NCBI RefSeq assembly: GCF_902833645.1
Contig: NZ_CADFGE010000019.1
Location: 93,065-157,064 of the forward strand
DNA: 64,000 nucleotides
Origin: Paraburkholderia fungorum
GTDB lineage: Bacteria > Pseudomonadota > Gammaproteobacteria > Burkholderiales > Burkholderiaceae
Reading direction: 5' to 3'
Both the position numbers and the translations under genes were made by a program. The notes beneath the pieces were generated by a model, which worked only from the letters and a program-made list of their open reading frames with translations, was not told the origin of the DNA and did not search any database. Positions 1 to 7,682 of the stretch are shown here, in pieces. Position 1 is the stretch's first letter; each line of letters begins with the position of its first letter.

Positions 1-1
1 C

Positions 2-661
2 GACGCGTCCGTGCTGCACGACGGCACCCATTTACAACGCCGGCTCGAACGCGAACGGCCGTCGGTCGTCGTGCTCGACATCATGATGCCGAACACCGAC
101 GGCTTACGCGCGCTCACCGCACTGCGCGCCGCCGGCGACGACATCCCGGTCATCTTCGTCACGGCGCGCGGCACGGTGGCCGACCGCATCGTCGGGCTAT
201 CGCTCGGCGCGGACGACTATCTGACCAAGCCGTTCGACCCTCGTGAGCTGCTCGCGCGCATCCACACGGTGTTACGCCGCCGCGGGCCGTCCACCACCAG
301 TGCGCCGGAAGCCCGCAAGCCGTATCGCTTTGGCCCGTTCGAACTCGACTTCGCCACCCGCTCGCTGTCACGCGACGACACGAAGCTGCCGCTGCGCGAC
401 AGTGAATTCGCGCTGCTAAAGATTTTCATCAACAATCCGTACAAGGTGCTGTCGCGCGTGCTGATTCACGATCTCGTGCATCGCGACAATCTCGCGTTCC
501 GCGACCGCAGCCTCGACGTGCCGATCTGGCGTCTGCGCCGCGTGATCGAGGACGATCCGTCCAACCCCTGCTACGTACAGACGGTGCGCGGCAAAGGCTA
601 CGTGTTCGTACCCGACGCCGACGGCACCCCATTCGCCGACGAGGCTGCCTCAAGCGCATGA
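2..661 (+). CDS. OmpR-family response regulator, 5' end outside window
   Basis: Transcriptional response regulator of a two-component system; the start lies before the window, so only the last 219 residues are visible. The receiver domain retains the phospho-acceptor Asp in VVVLDIMMP (codon 77-79), the Thr of VTARG and the switch Lys of LTKPFDP. A winged-helix DNA-binding domain follows, with the typical ending VRGKGYVFVPDA. The stop codon overlaps the kinase start (ATGA at 658-661), so the two are translationally coupled. Regulon and signal cannot be read from the sequence. Confidence 0.93.
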   Translation, partial: DASVLHDGTHLQRRLERERPSVVVLDIMMPNTDGLRALTALRAAGDDIPVIFVTARGTVADRIVGLSLGADDYLTKPFDPRELLARIHTVLRRRGPSTTSAPEARKPYRFGPFELDFATRSLSRDDTKLPLRDSEFALLKIFINNPYKVLSRVLIHDLVHRDNLAFRDRSLDVPIWRLRRVIEDDPSNPCYVQTVRGKGYVFVPDADGTPFADEAASSA

Positions 662-1929
662 GAAACCCGCTGAACACACTGTTCGGCAGAATGGCGTTGC
701 TGTCGACAGCGGTGTTGTTCGCGATTCAGGCCGGCTGGTTCGTGCTGGTGGTGATGCAGCCGCCGCGTCACGAAATCGACGGCTTCGCGCGCGGCATTCT
801 GCTGGTGCTGCAAGCCATCAACGGCGAGCCGATGAAGGGCGCCGCGCTGGCGCCCGCCATGCGCGTGCATCTCGTGCCCACCTGGAACATGCCGTCGAGC
901 GTCCATCTGCACGCGCCCTCCGCCCATCCGCTGGTCGAACTGAGCCGGCATTTGCGCGAGAACCTGCCGCCCGGCACGCAGATCGCCGTCGACGACCTGC
1001 GTCCGCCACAGTTATGGGTACTGCTTCCCGGCAAGTCGAACTGGGTTGTCGTGCCGGTCGACGTCCCACCGCGCCCGCGCTTCCTGATCGAATCCATCTC
1101 GATGCTGGCGGCCGCGCTGATCCTTTCGCTGTTCGCGGTCTGGCAGATGCAGCGGCCGTTGTCGCGCGTGGCCGATGCGGCCCGTGCGTTCGGTTCGGGC
1201 GGCCGGCCAGAACCCGTGACCGTGCAAGGCCCGCGCGAGTTGCGCGATCTGATCGGCTCCTTCAACGATATGATGCGGCGCCTGAATGAGGCCGGCGACG
1301 ACCAGGCGGTCATGCTGGCCGGCGTCGCCCACGATCTGAAAGCACCGCTGACACGGCTGAAGTTGCGCGCGAGCGTACTGGTCGCGGAAAACGAGCGGGC
1401 CGGCCTGATCCGTGACGTCGATTCACTGACCAACATCGTCCAGCAGTTTCTGGAGTTTGCGGGCCAGTCCGCCGATGCGGGGCCGCCGGTCGAAGTCGAC
1501 GAATTCCTGCGGGAACAGTTTTCCGCCAGCGACAGTGCCGAGACACCGTTGTTCACGCTCGATCTGCGCGCCGGTTCGTCGTTCGCGCTGCCGCGCACCC
1601 TGCTCGACCGGCTGGTCACGAATCTCGTCGACAACGCGCTCGAGCACGGCTCACCGCCGGTGGACATCGCCACGGCGCGCAACGACCGGCATTGGATCAT
1701 CAGCGTGCGCGACCACGGCCCGGGCATTCCCGACGACCGTGTCGCGGCGGCGATGAAACCGTTTGTGCGGCTCGACGCCGCGCGCGGCGGCGAAGGTCAT
1801 TGCGGCCTGGGTCTCGCGATCGTCGCACGGCTTGCGCACGATCGCGGCGGCCGCTGCCAGGTAGGCAATCATGCGCAAGGCGGGCTGGAAGTACGGATCG
1901 AATTGCCGGTTGCGCCGGCACAGTCATGA
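658..1929 (+). CDS. EnvZ-like sensor histidine kinase
   Basis: Membrane-bound histidine kinase (423 aa) partnering the overlapping upstream regulator. Membrane segments at about residues 10-33 and 146-165 enclose a periplasmic sensor of about 110 residues. A HAMP region (about 165-215) leads to an H box with His225 (GVAHDLKAPLTR), an N box (NLVDNALEHG, from Asn322), a G1 box (DHGPGIP, from Asp352) and a G2 box (GLGLAIV, about 383). All catalytic boxes are intact. The H box resembles EnvZ, but the periplasmic domain gives no clear ligand. A rho-independent terminator follows at 2054-2085. Confidence 0.93.
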   Translation: MRNPLNTLFGRMALLSTAVLFAIQAGWFVLVVMQPPRHEIDGFARGILLVLQAINGEPMKGAALAPAMRVHLVPTWNMPSSVHLHAPSAHPLVELSRHLRENLPPGTQIAVDDLRPPQLWVLLPGKSNWVVVPVDVPPRPRFLIESISMLAAALILSLFAVWQMQRPLSRVADAARAFGSGGRPEPVTVQGPRELRDLIGSFNDMMRRLNEAGDDQAVMLAGVAHDLKAPLTRLKLRASVLVAENERAGLIRDVDSLTNIVQQFLEFAGQSADAGPPVEVDEFLREQFSASDSAETPLFTLDLRAGSSFALPRTLLDRLVTNLVDNALEHGSPPVDIATARNDRHWIISVRDHGPGIPDDRVAAAMKPFVRLDAARGGEGHCGLGLAIVARLAHDRGGRCQVGNHAQGGLEVRIELPVAPAQS

Positions 1930-2053
1930 GGAAGGTTGGGAAGGGCTGAGCGGGCTTCGCAGGCAAGAGCGCTTACTCGTCCTTACTGAACGCGTTTGCG
2001 CGGGCGTTGTGGCCTTACAGTCGCCCCCGGCAACCTCGATGCCGCCCTTCTCT

Positions 2054-2085
2054 GTCCGCCCGGTTACATGGGGCGGACTTTTTTT
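2054..2085 (+). terminator. Rho-independent terminator after the two-component operon
   Basis: Eight-bp stem GTCCGCCC (2054-2061) / GGGCGGAC (2071-2078) followed directly by a run of seven T. It ends the response regulator-kinase transcript. Confidence 0.85.
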
Positions 2086-2136
2086 CGTCTGTCCCGCCGG
2101 CGTGTTCCGCGCGACACCTGGCGCGGCCAGCGCAAA

Positions 2137-3063
2137 TCACACGACGAGGCGGGCGTGCAACATGTCGATCGTCGCTTGCGAGAGGCCAAGGCCTTGCGTC
2201 AGATAGCTCGCCATGGTGCCGTAGCTCGCCTGCACCTGATCGAACCCTGCTTGCAGATAATTTTCCTGGACATTGAAGAGCGGCGACTCGATCGCTGCGA
2301 CAGTGTCGCCATCCTGCGCCTGCAACGTGGCCGTCCGCGCCTGGATCGATTGAGCCAGATAGACGTTGCTCAGCAGATAGTCCTGCATGATGACGTCGAG
2401 CGGCACGTTGGCGATGCTGAGCAGGAGCGCCGCAACCCAGCCGGCTCGATCCTTACCCGCGCTGGAATGGAACAGTTGCGCGCCGGCGCCATTGGCGAGC
2501 CGCGTGAGGAGTTCACCATAGCCGACGCGCTGGGCCGCGCCGGTGACATAGGCGCGCGCCTCGCCCTCCATGAACGCGACGGCGGCCGCCGCCGTATCGA
2601 ACGTCGGCGTAACGAAATCATTGACGCCCAGCACATCGAGCGTCTCCGATATCGCGCCGCTCGGCAAGACATCCGCCGTGCGTGCAATTTCGCCGGGCGT
2701 GCGCAGATCGTAGACCGAAGCAATGCCGAGTTTGTCGAGGGCGGCCGCATCGGCCGTGCTGAGGGTCAGCGCGTTCGCCCGATAGAAGGCGCCACGGCGC
2801 ATCTGCCTGCCGTCGACCGTGGGATAGCCGGCGGCTGCGCCCGCTACGTCGCGAAAGTTACTCACCGAGGCGAGGCGCGGCGTGGCCGGCTGATCGGTGT
2901 CCAGATTTCCGCCCCCACAAGCCGATAGCAGGGTGCTCCCCATGCCGGAAAGTAGCAACGCACTTGCCGAAGACCTCAGGAACGCGCGGCGCGAGTAATC
3001 TGCCCGCAAAGGCGTGCTCGCGGGGCGGCGGAACGGCGAGCAGTTTTTTGCGGTTGCGGGCAT
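2137..3063 (-). CDS. Tat-exported lipoprotein of the tyrosine/serine phosphatase family with Ser in place of catalytic Cys
   Basis: Protein of 308 aa. The N-terminus has a twin-arginine motif (SRRAFLR, residues 24-30), a hydrophobic stretch and a lipobox LLSAC with Cys49, so it is probably exported folded and lipid-anchored. The body matches the Tyr_phosphatase3 type (NFRDVAG near the start of the domain, then a P-loop). In this family the P-loop is HCxxGKDR; here it reads HSSAGKDRAG, His199-Ser200, codon TCC at 2464-2466. The P-loop Lys and Arg remain. It may therefore be a substrate-trapping or binding-only pseudophosphatase. It is transcribed divergently from the MFS gene. Confidence 0.85.
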   Translation of the reverse strand: MPATAKNCSPFRRPASTPLRADYSRRAFLRSSASALLLSGMGSTLLSACGGGNLDTDQPATPRLASVSNFRDVAGAAAGYPTVDGRQMRRGAFYRANALTLSTADAAALDKLGIASVYDLRTPGEIARTADVLPSGAISETLDVLGVNDFVTPTFDTAAAAVAFMEGEARAYVTGAAQRVGYGELLTRLANGAGAQLFHSSAGKDRAGWVAALLLSIANVPLDVIMQDYLLSNVYLAQSIQARTATLQAQDGDTVAAIESPLFNVQENYLQAGFDQVQASYGTMASYLTQGLGLSQATIDMLHARLVV

Positions 3064-3164
3064 TGGCAGTAGCGAGCGCGGACGTGAGGAGGGTAGTCGC
3101 AGCTCGAACGCTGCCGGCGCAGTTTAACGGCGGCCGATTATTTTTGGGTTACATAGTAGTAGTT

Positions 3165-3193
3165 GGTAAGGAACCGGAATGGAGTTCCTTACC
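3165..3193. promoter_or_regulatory. Perfect 10-bp inverted repeat in a divergent intergenic region
   Basis: GGTAAGGAAC (3165-3174) and GTTCCTTACC (3184-3193) are perfect complements separated by 9 bp. They lie between the divergently transcribed phosphatase-like lipoprotein and the MFS transporter. The geometry (arm centres about 19 bp apart) suits a dimeric regulator; a hairpin in RNA is the alternative. No T-run follows, so it is not a terminator. Confidence 0.45.
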
Positions 3194-3194
3194 T

Positions 3195-3227
3195 GTCCCT
3201 TAGCCGTCCCTTAGCCGTCCGTTAGTC
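3195..3227. repeat. Three tandem copies of an 11-bp repeat
   Basis: GTCCCTTAGCC is repeated exactly at 3195-3205 and 3206-3216, with a third copy at 3217-3227 carrying two substitutions. It starts one base after the inverted repeat. The 11-bp spacing is about one helical turn, so a protein could contact the same face in each copy; a simple slippage array is equally possible. Confidence 0.7.
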
Positions 3228-3339
3228 GGCTGCCATTTTTGACCACAACTGGCCGCGCCCCGCCCCATCCCCTTAGAATACAAAAAACCCACGATCTAGC
3301 CGCCGGAAGGCAAAAACCACCTGGAGACAACAAAAAAAC

Positions 3340-4599
3340 ATGCCCTCTCTCCAATGGTTCACCGAACTGACTCAGCGCGAACGCCGCACCCTCTATGCCG
3401 GCTTCGGCGGCTACGCAGTCGACGCCTTTGATTTCATGATCTATTCATTCCTCATTCCGACGCTGATCGCGACGTGGGGCATGACCAAAAGCGAAGCCGG
3501 CATGATCGCGACCAGTTCGCTGATTTCGTCGGCGATCGGCGGCTGGCTCGCCGGGATTCTCGCCGATCGCTACGGACGCGTGCGGGTCCTCCAGTGGACC
3601 ATTGCCACCTTCGCGATCTTTACCTGCCTGTCGGGCTTCACCCACTCGTTCTGGCAACTGCTGACCACCCGCACGCTGCAAGGCATTGGCTTTGGCGGCG
3701 AATGGTCGGTCGTGACGATCATGATGGCCGAAACCATCCGCTCACCTCAGCATCGCGCCAAAGCCGTGGGCACCGTGCAGAGCAGCTGGTCATTCGGCTG
3801 GGCCGCGGCGGCCATCATCTATTGGGCGTTCTTCGCGCTGCTGCCGGAACAGTATGCGTGGCGCGCCTGCTTCTGGATCGGCCTGCTGCCCGCGCTGTGG
3901 ATCATCTACATCCGCCGCAATGTCAGCGATCCGGAAATCTTTCTCGAAACCCGTCAGGCTCGAGATAGCGGTTTCGACACCTCGCACTTCCTGCAGATCT
4001 TCGCCTTCCCTCACCTCAGAACGACCATCCTGGGCAGCGTGCTCTGCACCGGCATGCTCGGCGGCTATTACGCGATCACCACCTGGCTGCCGACCTATCT
4101 GAAGACCGTGCGCCACCTGTCAGTCTTCAACACGAGCGGCTATCTGATCGTGCTGATCGTCGGCTCGTTCACTGGCTATATCGTCGGCGCGATTCTGTGC
4201 GACAAGATCGGCCGCCGCGCTTCGTTCGTGCTGTTCGCGATTGGCTCGTTCGTGCTCGGCATGGTCTACACGATGCTGCCGATCACCGACGGCATGATGC
4301 TCGCCCTCGGCTTCCCGCTGGGCATCGTCGTGCAAGGGATTTTCGCGGGCGTGGGCGCCTACCTGTCGGAGCTTTATCCGAATTCGATCCGCGGCTCGGG
4401 GCAAGGCTTCTGCTACAACCTGGGCCGCGGTCTCGGCTCGTTCTTTCCGATTCTGGTCGGTACACTGTCACAAACCATGACGCTAGTGAAGGCGATGGGC
4501 ATCATCGCCGGGTCGGGCTATCTGCTGGTGATCGTTGCCGCGGTGTGTCTGCCTGAAACCAAGGGCAAAGTGCTCGGCGCGACTCGTCCGAGCGCCTGA
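3340..4599 (+). CDS. MFS transporter, probable organic-acid/sugar-acid symporter
   Basis: Inner-membrane transporter of 419 aa with the 12 hydrophobic segments of the major facilitator superfamily. The loop 2-3 signature GILADRYGRVRVL (about residues 70-82) and its second-half counterpart CDKIGRRASFV (about 287) are present. The N-terminal pattern (GGYAVDAFDFMIYSFLIPTL) resembles sialate/lactate-type symporters. The substrate cannot be fixed from sequence. The D-amino-acid dehydrogenase starts 17 bp downstream on the same strand, so a role in uptake of an amino acid or related acid is plausible but inferred from context only. Confidence 0.85.
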   Translation: MPSLQWFTELTQRERRTLYAGFGGYAVDAFDFMIYSFLIPTLIATWGMTKSEAGMIATSSLISSAIGGWLAGILADRYGRVRVLQWTIATFAIFTCLSGFTHSFWQLLTTRTLQGIGFGGEWSVVTIMMAETIRSPQHRAKAVGTVQSSWSFGWAAAAIIYWAFFALLPEQYAWRACFWIGLLPALWIIYIRRNVSDPEIFLETRQARDSGFDTSHFLQIFAFPHLRTTILGSVLCTGMLGGYYAITTWLPTYLKTVRHLSVFNTSGYLIVLIVGSFTGYIVGAILCDKIGRRASFVLFAIGSFVLGMVYTMLPITDGMMLALGFPLGIVVQGIFAGVGAYLSELYPNSIRGSGQGFCYNLGRGLGSFFPILVGTLSQTMTLVKAMGIIAGSGYLLVIVAAVCLPETKGKVLGATRPSA

Positions 4600-4616
4600 A
4601 ACCGCCGTACAACCAC

Positions 4617-5882
4617 ATGAAAACGATTGTTCTTGGCGGCGGCGTGATCGGCGTCGCCACCGCGTTTTATCTGCGCCAGCAAGGCTGCGAGGTCACCGTG
4701 ATCGAGCGCGAGCCGGACGTCGCGCTCTCAACCAGCTTCGGCAACGCCGGTGTCATCGCGCCGGGCTATGTGACGCCGTGGGCCGCGCCCGGCATGCCGG
4801 CCAAGATCTTCAAGTATCTGTTCAAGCCGGCCTCGCCGCTGATCTTCCGCCCTACCCTCGACCCGGCTCAATGGCGCTGGATCATGCGCTGGCTACGCGA
4901 ATGCGATCTCGAACGCTTTCGCGTCAACAAGCAGCGCATGCAACGCATCGCCTATTACAGCCGGGAGTGTCTGCACGAATTCCGCGCCCGTCATCCGTTC
5001 GACTATGGCCGCAGCCAGGGCTATCTGCAGTTGTTCCGCAGCGAATACGATGTCGAACTCGCGCAGCCGGCGTTGGCGGTGCTGCGCGACGCGGGCATCG
5101 CGTACCGTGAAGTCAGCGCCGCGCAGTGTGTCGAGATCGAGCCGGGTCTGCGCTGGGCCCGCCAGACGCCGATCTCCGGCCTCTATCTCCCCAACGACGA
5201 AGCCGGCGATTGCGCCCGCTTCACCCGTGAACTGCGGGCGATCTGCGAACGCAACGGCGTGCGGTTTCGCTTCGATACCCGCGTGAGTTCGCTCGACGTG
5301 CGAGGCGGTGCGGTGCATGCGGTCAATCTCGAAAGCGAGCGCGGCAGTGAGACATTGCAAGCGGATGCCGTGGTGGTGGCGCTGGGGGTCGACAGCGCGA
5401 CGCTGCTCGCGCCGCTCGGCGTGAAGGTGCCGCTCTACCCGGTGAAAGGCTACTCGGCCACGCTGCCGATCACCGACGAAGAAAAAGCGCCGCTGGCGGC
5501 GCTGATGGACGAATCGTTGAAAACGGCGATCACGCGTTTTGGCAACAACCTGCGCGTGGCCGGCACGGCTGAGCTTGGCAATCGCCAGACAACCCTGCGC
5601 GAGCAAGCCTTGCAGACGCTGATGAAGGTACTCAGCGACTGGTTTCCGCACGCGGCCAATCCGACCTCCGCGCACTTCTGGGTCGGCCGCCGGCCCATGA
5701 CGCCCGATGGCGCGCCGTTACTCGGGCCGTCCGGCGTGGACAATCTCTGGCTGAACGTCGGACATGGGTCGACGGGTTGGGCGATGTCGATGGGCTCGGG
5801 CCGGGTGGTCGCGGATTTGATCACGCAGCACAAGCCGGAGATCGATCTGGACGGGCTCACTTTGAACCGCTACCGCGAATAA
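4617..5882 (+). CDS. dadA: D-amino-acid dehydrogenase (DadA type)
   Basis: FAD-dependent dehydrogenase (421 aa) that oxidatively deaminates D-amino acids to 2-oxo acids and passes electrons to the respiratory chain. The N-terminal dinucleotide fold is VLGGGVIGVATAFYLRQQG (Rossmann GxGxxG, residues 5-23), followed by the family pattern STSFGNAGVIAPGYVTPWAAPG. The C-terminus has GHGSTGWAMSMGSGRVVADL, which closes the FAD site. The length matches DadA. Several paralogues exist in Burkholderia, so dadA is a family-level name. It probably shares a transcript with the MFS gene 17 bp upstream and is followed by a terminator hairpin. Confidence 0.88.
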   Translation: MKTIVLGGGVIGVATAFYLRQQGCEVTVIEREPDVALSTSFGNAGVIAPGYVTPWAAPGMPAKIFKYLFKPASPLIFRPTLDPAQWRWIMRWLRECDLERFRVNKQRMQRIAYYSRECLHEFRARHPFDYGRSQGYLQLFRSEYDVELAQPALAVLRDAGIAYREVSAAQCVEIEPGLRWARQTPISGLYLPNDEAGDCARFTRELRAICERNGVRFRFDTRVSSLDVRGGAVHAVNLESERGSETLQADAVVVALGVDSATLLAPLGVKVPLYPVKGYSATLPITDEEKAPLAALMDESLKTAITRFGNNLRVAGTAELGNRQTTLREQALQTLMKVLSDWFPHAANPTSAHFWVGRRPMTPDGAPLLGPSGVDNLWLNVGHGSTGWAMSMGSGRVVADLITQHKPEIDLDGLTLNRYRE

Positions 5883-5904
5883 AAGCGCGTCGCGAAGACG
5901 GAAA

Positions 5905-5945
5905 AACCGGGTCACCCTCTCAGGCGCCCGGCTTTGTTTTTTACC
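5905..5945 (+). terminator. Terminator hairpin after the dehydrogenase gene
   Basis: AACCGGG and CCCGGCTT (with one mismatch) can pair around a loop of about 15 nt, followed by a T-rich stretch interrupted by one G. Confidence 0.6.
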
Positions 5946-6003
5946 GCTTTGGGGTACGGCTTATGTACCGCTTTGTCGTCTCCACCTCGTCCTGCAAGCA
6001 TTA

Positions 6004-6035
6004 GCCGGTTTCCGCGCTATCACGCGGAAACCGGC
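6004..6035. repeat. Strong 13-bp inverted repeat between converging genes
   Basis: GCCGGTTTCCGCG (6004-6016) and CGCGGAAACCGGC (6023-6035) pair perfectly around a 6-nt loop. A second, weaker hairpin (GACCAGAG 6054-6061 / CTCTGGTC 6080-6087) lies between it and the gltD stop. Neither has a T-run, so they look more like 3'-end-protecting structures or rho-assisted terminators for gltBD and the converging dehydrogenase transcript than simple intrinsic terminators. Confidence 0.65.
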
Positions 6036-6096
6036 AGCAATCGAGTTGCATGGGACCAGAGCAAATGCTGAAGCACTAACTCTGGTCACAGAGACG

Positions 6097-7566
6097 TTAG
6101 CGCGGCAGTTCCGAATGCCCCATCAGGAATGCATCGACCGAACGTGCGCACTGACGGCCTTCGCGAATCGCCCACACCACCAGCGACTGGCCACGACGCA
6201 TATCGCCCGCGGTGAAGACCTTGTCCACCGAGGTGTAGTACGCCTTGTCACCCTCGGTCGACGCACGCACGTTGCCGCGCGCATCCTTGTCGACACCGAA
6301 CGCCTCAAGCACCGGCGACACCGGTTGCGTGAAGCCCATGGCCAACAGCACCAGATCCGCCTTCATTTCGAATTCCGAGTTCGGCACTTCCTGCATCTTG
6401 CCGTCCTTCCATTCGACGCGCGCGGCGATCAGCTTTTCGACCTTGCCGTTCTTGCCTTCGAGACGCTTGGTGGCGACTGCCCAGTCACGCGAGCAGCCTT
6501 CGTCATGCGAGGACGAGGTGCGCAGCTTGATCGGCCAGTACGGCCATACGAGCGGCTTGTTCTCTTCTTCCGGCGGTTGCGGCAGCAGTTCGAATTGCGT
6601 GACGCTCTTCGCGCCATGACGATTCGACGTGCCGACGCAGTCCGAACCCGTATCGCCGCCACCGATCACGACCACATGCTTGCCCTTGGCGAGCAACTGG
6701 TTCGCGACCTTGTCGCCGGCATTGACCTTGTTCTGCTGCGGCAGGAATTCCATCGCGTAGTGGATGCCTTCCAGCTCGCGGCCCGGCACCGGCAGATCGC
6801 GCGGCGTTTCCGAACCGCCCGCGATCACCACGGCGTCGAACTGTTCTTTCAGTTCGGCCGGCGTGATGGTTTCCTTCGCCGTGTTGCCGATATGCGCCGG
6901 CAGCGAATCCGCCTTGCCGACGAACACGTTGGCGCGGAACGTCACGCCTTCAGCTTCCATCTGACGCATGCGGCGGTCGATCAGCCACTTTTCGAGCTTG
7001 AAGTCGGGGATGCCGTAACGCAGCAGGCCGCCAATCCGGTCGTTCTTTTCGAACACCGTGACATCGTGCCCCGCGCGCGCGAGTTGCTGCGCGACCGCCA
7101 AACCAGCGGGGCCGGACCCGACCACAGCGACCTTCTTGCCGGTCTTGTGCTTCGGCGGCTGCGGCGCGACCCAGCCTTCAGCCCAGGCCTTGTCGATGAT
7201 CGCGTGTTCGATCGACTTGATGCCGACCGGGTCGTTGTTGATGCCGAGCGTGCAGGCCGCTTCGCACGGCGCCGGGCAGATGCGGCCCGTGAACTCCGGG
7301 AAGTTATTGGTGGAGTGCAGCACCTCAATCGCGTTCTTCCAGTCCTGATGGAACACCAGGTCGTTGAAGTCCGGGATGATGTTGTTCACCGGGCAGCCGT
7401 TGTTGCAGAACGGAATGCCGCAGTCCATGCAACGCGCGCCCTGAATCTTGGCTTCTTCGTCAGTCAATGCCGCGACGAATTCCTTGTAGTGCTTCACACG
7501 CGTGAGCGGAGCTTCATACGCCTCGTGGCGGCGCTCATACTCGAGAAAACCGGTTGCCTTGCCCAT
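6097..7566 (-). CDS. gltD: Glutamate synthase (NADPH) small subunit
   Basis: Beta subunit (489 aa) of glutamate synthase, which feeds NADPH electrons to the large subunit for making two glutamates from glutamine and 2-oxoglutarate. The N-terminal ferredoxin-like part carries cysteines Cys46, Cys49, Cys54 and Cys58 (CMDCGIPFCNNGC) and Cys97, Cys101 and Cys105, which bind the [4Fe-4S] clusters. The FAD fold is GSGPAG (150-155); the NADPH fold is VVIGGGDTGSDCVG. The length is normal. It lies 116 bp after gltB on the same strand, forming the gltBD operon. Confidence 0.97.
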   Translation of the reverse strand: MGKATGFLEYERRHEAYEAPLTRVKHYKEFVAALTDEEAKIQGARCMDCGIPFCNNGCPVNNIIPDFNDLVFHQDWKNAIEVLHSTNNFPEFTGRICPAPCEAACTLGINNDPVGIKSIEHAIIDKAWAEGWVAPQPPKHKTGKKVAVVGSGPAGLAVAQQLARAGHDVTVFEKNDRIGGLLRYGIPDFKLEKWLIDRRMRQMEAEGVTFRANVFVGKADSLPAHIGNTAKETITPAELKEQFDAVVIAGGSETPRDLPVPGRELEGIHYAMEFLPQQNKVNAGDKVANQLLAKGKHVVVIGGGDTGSDCVGTSNRHGAKSVTQFELLPQPPEEENKPLVWPYWPIKLRTSSSHDEGCSRDWAVATKRLEGKNGKVEKLIAARVEWKDGKMQEVPNSEFEMKADLVLLAMGFTQPVSPVLEAFGVDKDARGNVRASTEGDKAYYTSVDKVFTAGDMRRGQSLVVWAIREGRQCARSVDAFLMGHSELPR

Positions 7567-7682
7567 GTGGTTCTCTTCTCTATCTGTATCAGGTGGGGTG
7601 ATCTACACCCGCCGCGCGGACCGGGATGCTGCCGGCGCGGCGGGTACGGCTAGTTGTGACTGTGACGTCTGCGGTGGCAGGA

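Noticed and set aside
6046..7653. 535-codon open frame opposite gltD
   Set aside because: Same antisense codon-bias effect; composition dominated by Arg, His and Val with no recognisable domain.
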